Of a stretch of 64,000 nt of DNA, positions 62,567-64,000 are shown one piece after another. Below the pieces are notes generated by a model, which saw only the letters and a list, made by a program, of their open reading frames with translations, searched no databases and was not told where the DNA came from. The position numbers and the translations under genes were made by a program. Position 1 is the first letter of the stretch, and each line of letters begins with the position of its first letter. The stretch is from Triparma columacea (lineage: Eukaryota > Sar > Bolidophyceae > Parmales > Triparmaceae), in assembly GCA_030267965.1 (NCBI GenBank), contig BRYA01000223.1:1-64000 (forward strand), written 5' to 3'.

Positions 62567-64000
62567 ATGACATCATTGAGATCATCCCCCCCATCTCAAT
62601 CATCATACCCCCCTCCCCCCATACCCTCACCTCAAACATGCTTAACAACCACTCTCCTAACAAACCTCCTCCACCCAATCCCTCCCCCTCCATCATTAAT
62701 CTCTCGTTCCAAAGAGATCCTCCGTCTAATAGGCATCCGTCTAGGCTCACCCGGTACACTCCACAAAACCCACGACACCGCGTCCCTCCGTCTCTGCGTA
62801 TCAGTGAATGTTGCAATAGAAGAGTACAACACCCACCGTTCCTCTACCTCTTCTTATCATCTTCTTTCCGTCGATCCTTCTAGGGTTGCCTCCCTAGGGG
62901 GTATAGGGGGTAAGATATTGAGGGATTTGGGGGGGAGGATTAAAGAAGTTTTAAGGAATGGGGGAGGGAGAGGAGGAGGAGGTGGGGGGGGGGGGGGGAA
63001 GGTCAAAAAGGTGAGAGGGTTTACGAGATTATAGATGGATAGATAGATAGATAGATAGAAATAGAGAAATAGAGAAAGAGAAGCCACCTTGTTTGTGTTT
63101 ATCTTACCCCTCCCTTACCCCCCCTCACCCCCCTACCCCCTCTCACAGGTGGAGAAGGGTAGTATAGCCCTTGCCCGCAAGACAAGCGTCGGCGGGTCCG
63201 TCTCAACCAAGTCTAGGAACGGCCTAAGCGCGGGATACGGGAAGGAGGTTGGGGGAGGGGGGAAGAAGGAGGAGGGTGGTAATAAGAGGAAGGAACCAAC
63301 AAGAACACAAAAAGGACAGGGTGAGGGGGAGGGGGGGGAGGGGGGGGGTGGGAAGGTTGGAAAGGCTGCGAAGTTTAACTCGGGGAATGGGGAAGGGTCG
63401 GATGAGGATACCAAGATAGTCGACGACTTCCACAGGTTAAGCGGTGTCGTGGCGGTTTCGGCCGGGTGCGACTCCAACACGGTTGGCTTGTGCAGGAGAG
63501 TTTTTGATAAGTATTGTGAGAGGACGTTGAGGGGGACGGGGAGGAAATTCGAGGCAGCTAGAGGGGACTACTGGAGGCATAGGGAGGAGTACGTGAGGGC
63601 GTGTATAAAGGTTGCGGGGGGAGGGGGGAAAGGGAGAGGGGGGACGAGGGAGGAGAGGAAACTTAGGGAGAGCGTGGAACAGATTGTTAGGGAGAACTCC
63701 AAGGGGTGGAGGGAGGGGGTGGAGGGGGGAGGGAGCGAAGAGGAAGATGAGGAAGACGAGGAGGAGGAGGGAGAGGTAAGGGGAAATGGGGGGAAGGGGG
63801 TGCTTTGGTAAGGGCTAACACCTACCCTCACGCCCCACCCACCCCCCCCCTCCCCCCTTCCCCCTCGTCCCCCAGCTGGTTGGATTCTTGAAGGAGATAA
63901 CCTCGTCCAAGGGTAAAAAAACCCCAGGTTCCTCCTCCTCCTCCTCTTTCCGCCCCCCCACCGCCGCCCCGTTCAAGCCTACCAGGTCGCTGCTGCCGGA
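62567..64000 (+). CDS. Unknown helical protein, possibly ORC6-like, cut by right edge
   Basis: Three visible exons, 62567-63010, 63149-63775 and 63876 to the edge, all phase 0, give about 399 residues. Residues 45-140 look like a helical cyclin-box-type unit: SRSKEILRLIGIRL, TASLRLCVSVNVAIEEY, LGGIGGKILRDLGGRIKEVL. A Gly/Lys-rich linker follows, then a second helical unit (VDDFHRLSGVVAVSAG, LCRRVFDKYCERTL, YWRHREEYVRACIKVAG). Two such units with a basic tail would fit ORC6 of the origin recognition complex or a TFIIB-like protein. This is a weak suggestion from shape only. The region is extremely rich in G runs. Confidence 0.5.

Overview
This window is nuclear DNA of a eukaryotic microalga. 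About 29 protein genes are packed on both strands. Most have one to six short introns with GTGAG-type donors and C/T-rich 3' ends. All gene models were built by hand: exons were joined only where donor, acceptor and reading phase agree, so exon coordinates are predictions. A photosynthetic, flagellated stramenopile fits best, perhaps a bolidophyte/Parmales relative. The reasons are signal peptides followed by plastid-type transit starts (genes at 15017 and 18035-20331), several basal-body or ciliary-type proteins (22483-28500, 38035-38858), and multi-START membrane proteins. The lineage is inference, not shown by the sequence.

Layout. 1-10.2 kb: a possible gene end, a very large intronless START/membrane protein, a gap with a tandem repeat, and an RCC1-SAM-C2 protein. 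10.2-13.4 kb: two tandemly duplicated sulfotransferases and a 463-bp non-autonomous DNA transposon with terminal inverted repeats and a 7-bp target duplication. 13.4-22.4 kb: a histidine-phosphatase, a DnaJ-type zinc-finger protein, an IQ protein with a 12-bp tandem repeat, a probably plastid-targeted UDP-sugar pyrophosphorylase, and a 3-hydroxyisobutyryl-CoA hydrolase. 22.4-33 kb: a coiled-coil gene and an Sfi1-like gene transcribed divergently from a 63-bp spacer, a HAD phosphatase, a DUF1769-like protein and a charged orphan. 33-42 kb: a group of membrane proteins (including a 79-aa signal-anchored one), an IQ protein and a BART-domain protein. 42-50 kb: an amino-acid transporter and a large Tudor/WG/RGG protein. 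50-64 kb: an F-box protein, a GNAT-PhzF fusion, a TPR protein, a PX-Qng1 (queuosine salvage) fusion, a SET methyltransferase, an acidic secreted protein, a multi-pass membrane protein and a gene cut by the right edge.

The genes do not form a pathway. The main organisational signals are very compact divergent promoters (spacers of 63, 75 and 87 bp), tail-to-tail neighbours, several multi-domain fusions, and introns in unrelated genes that share a 3' block (CTAACGCAA-type branch region, pyrimidines, CGCTCGTCGCAG-type end). That last feature could reflect introner-like elements or an unusually extended splice consensus.
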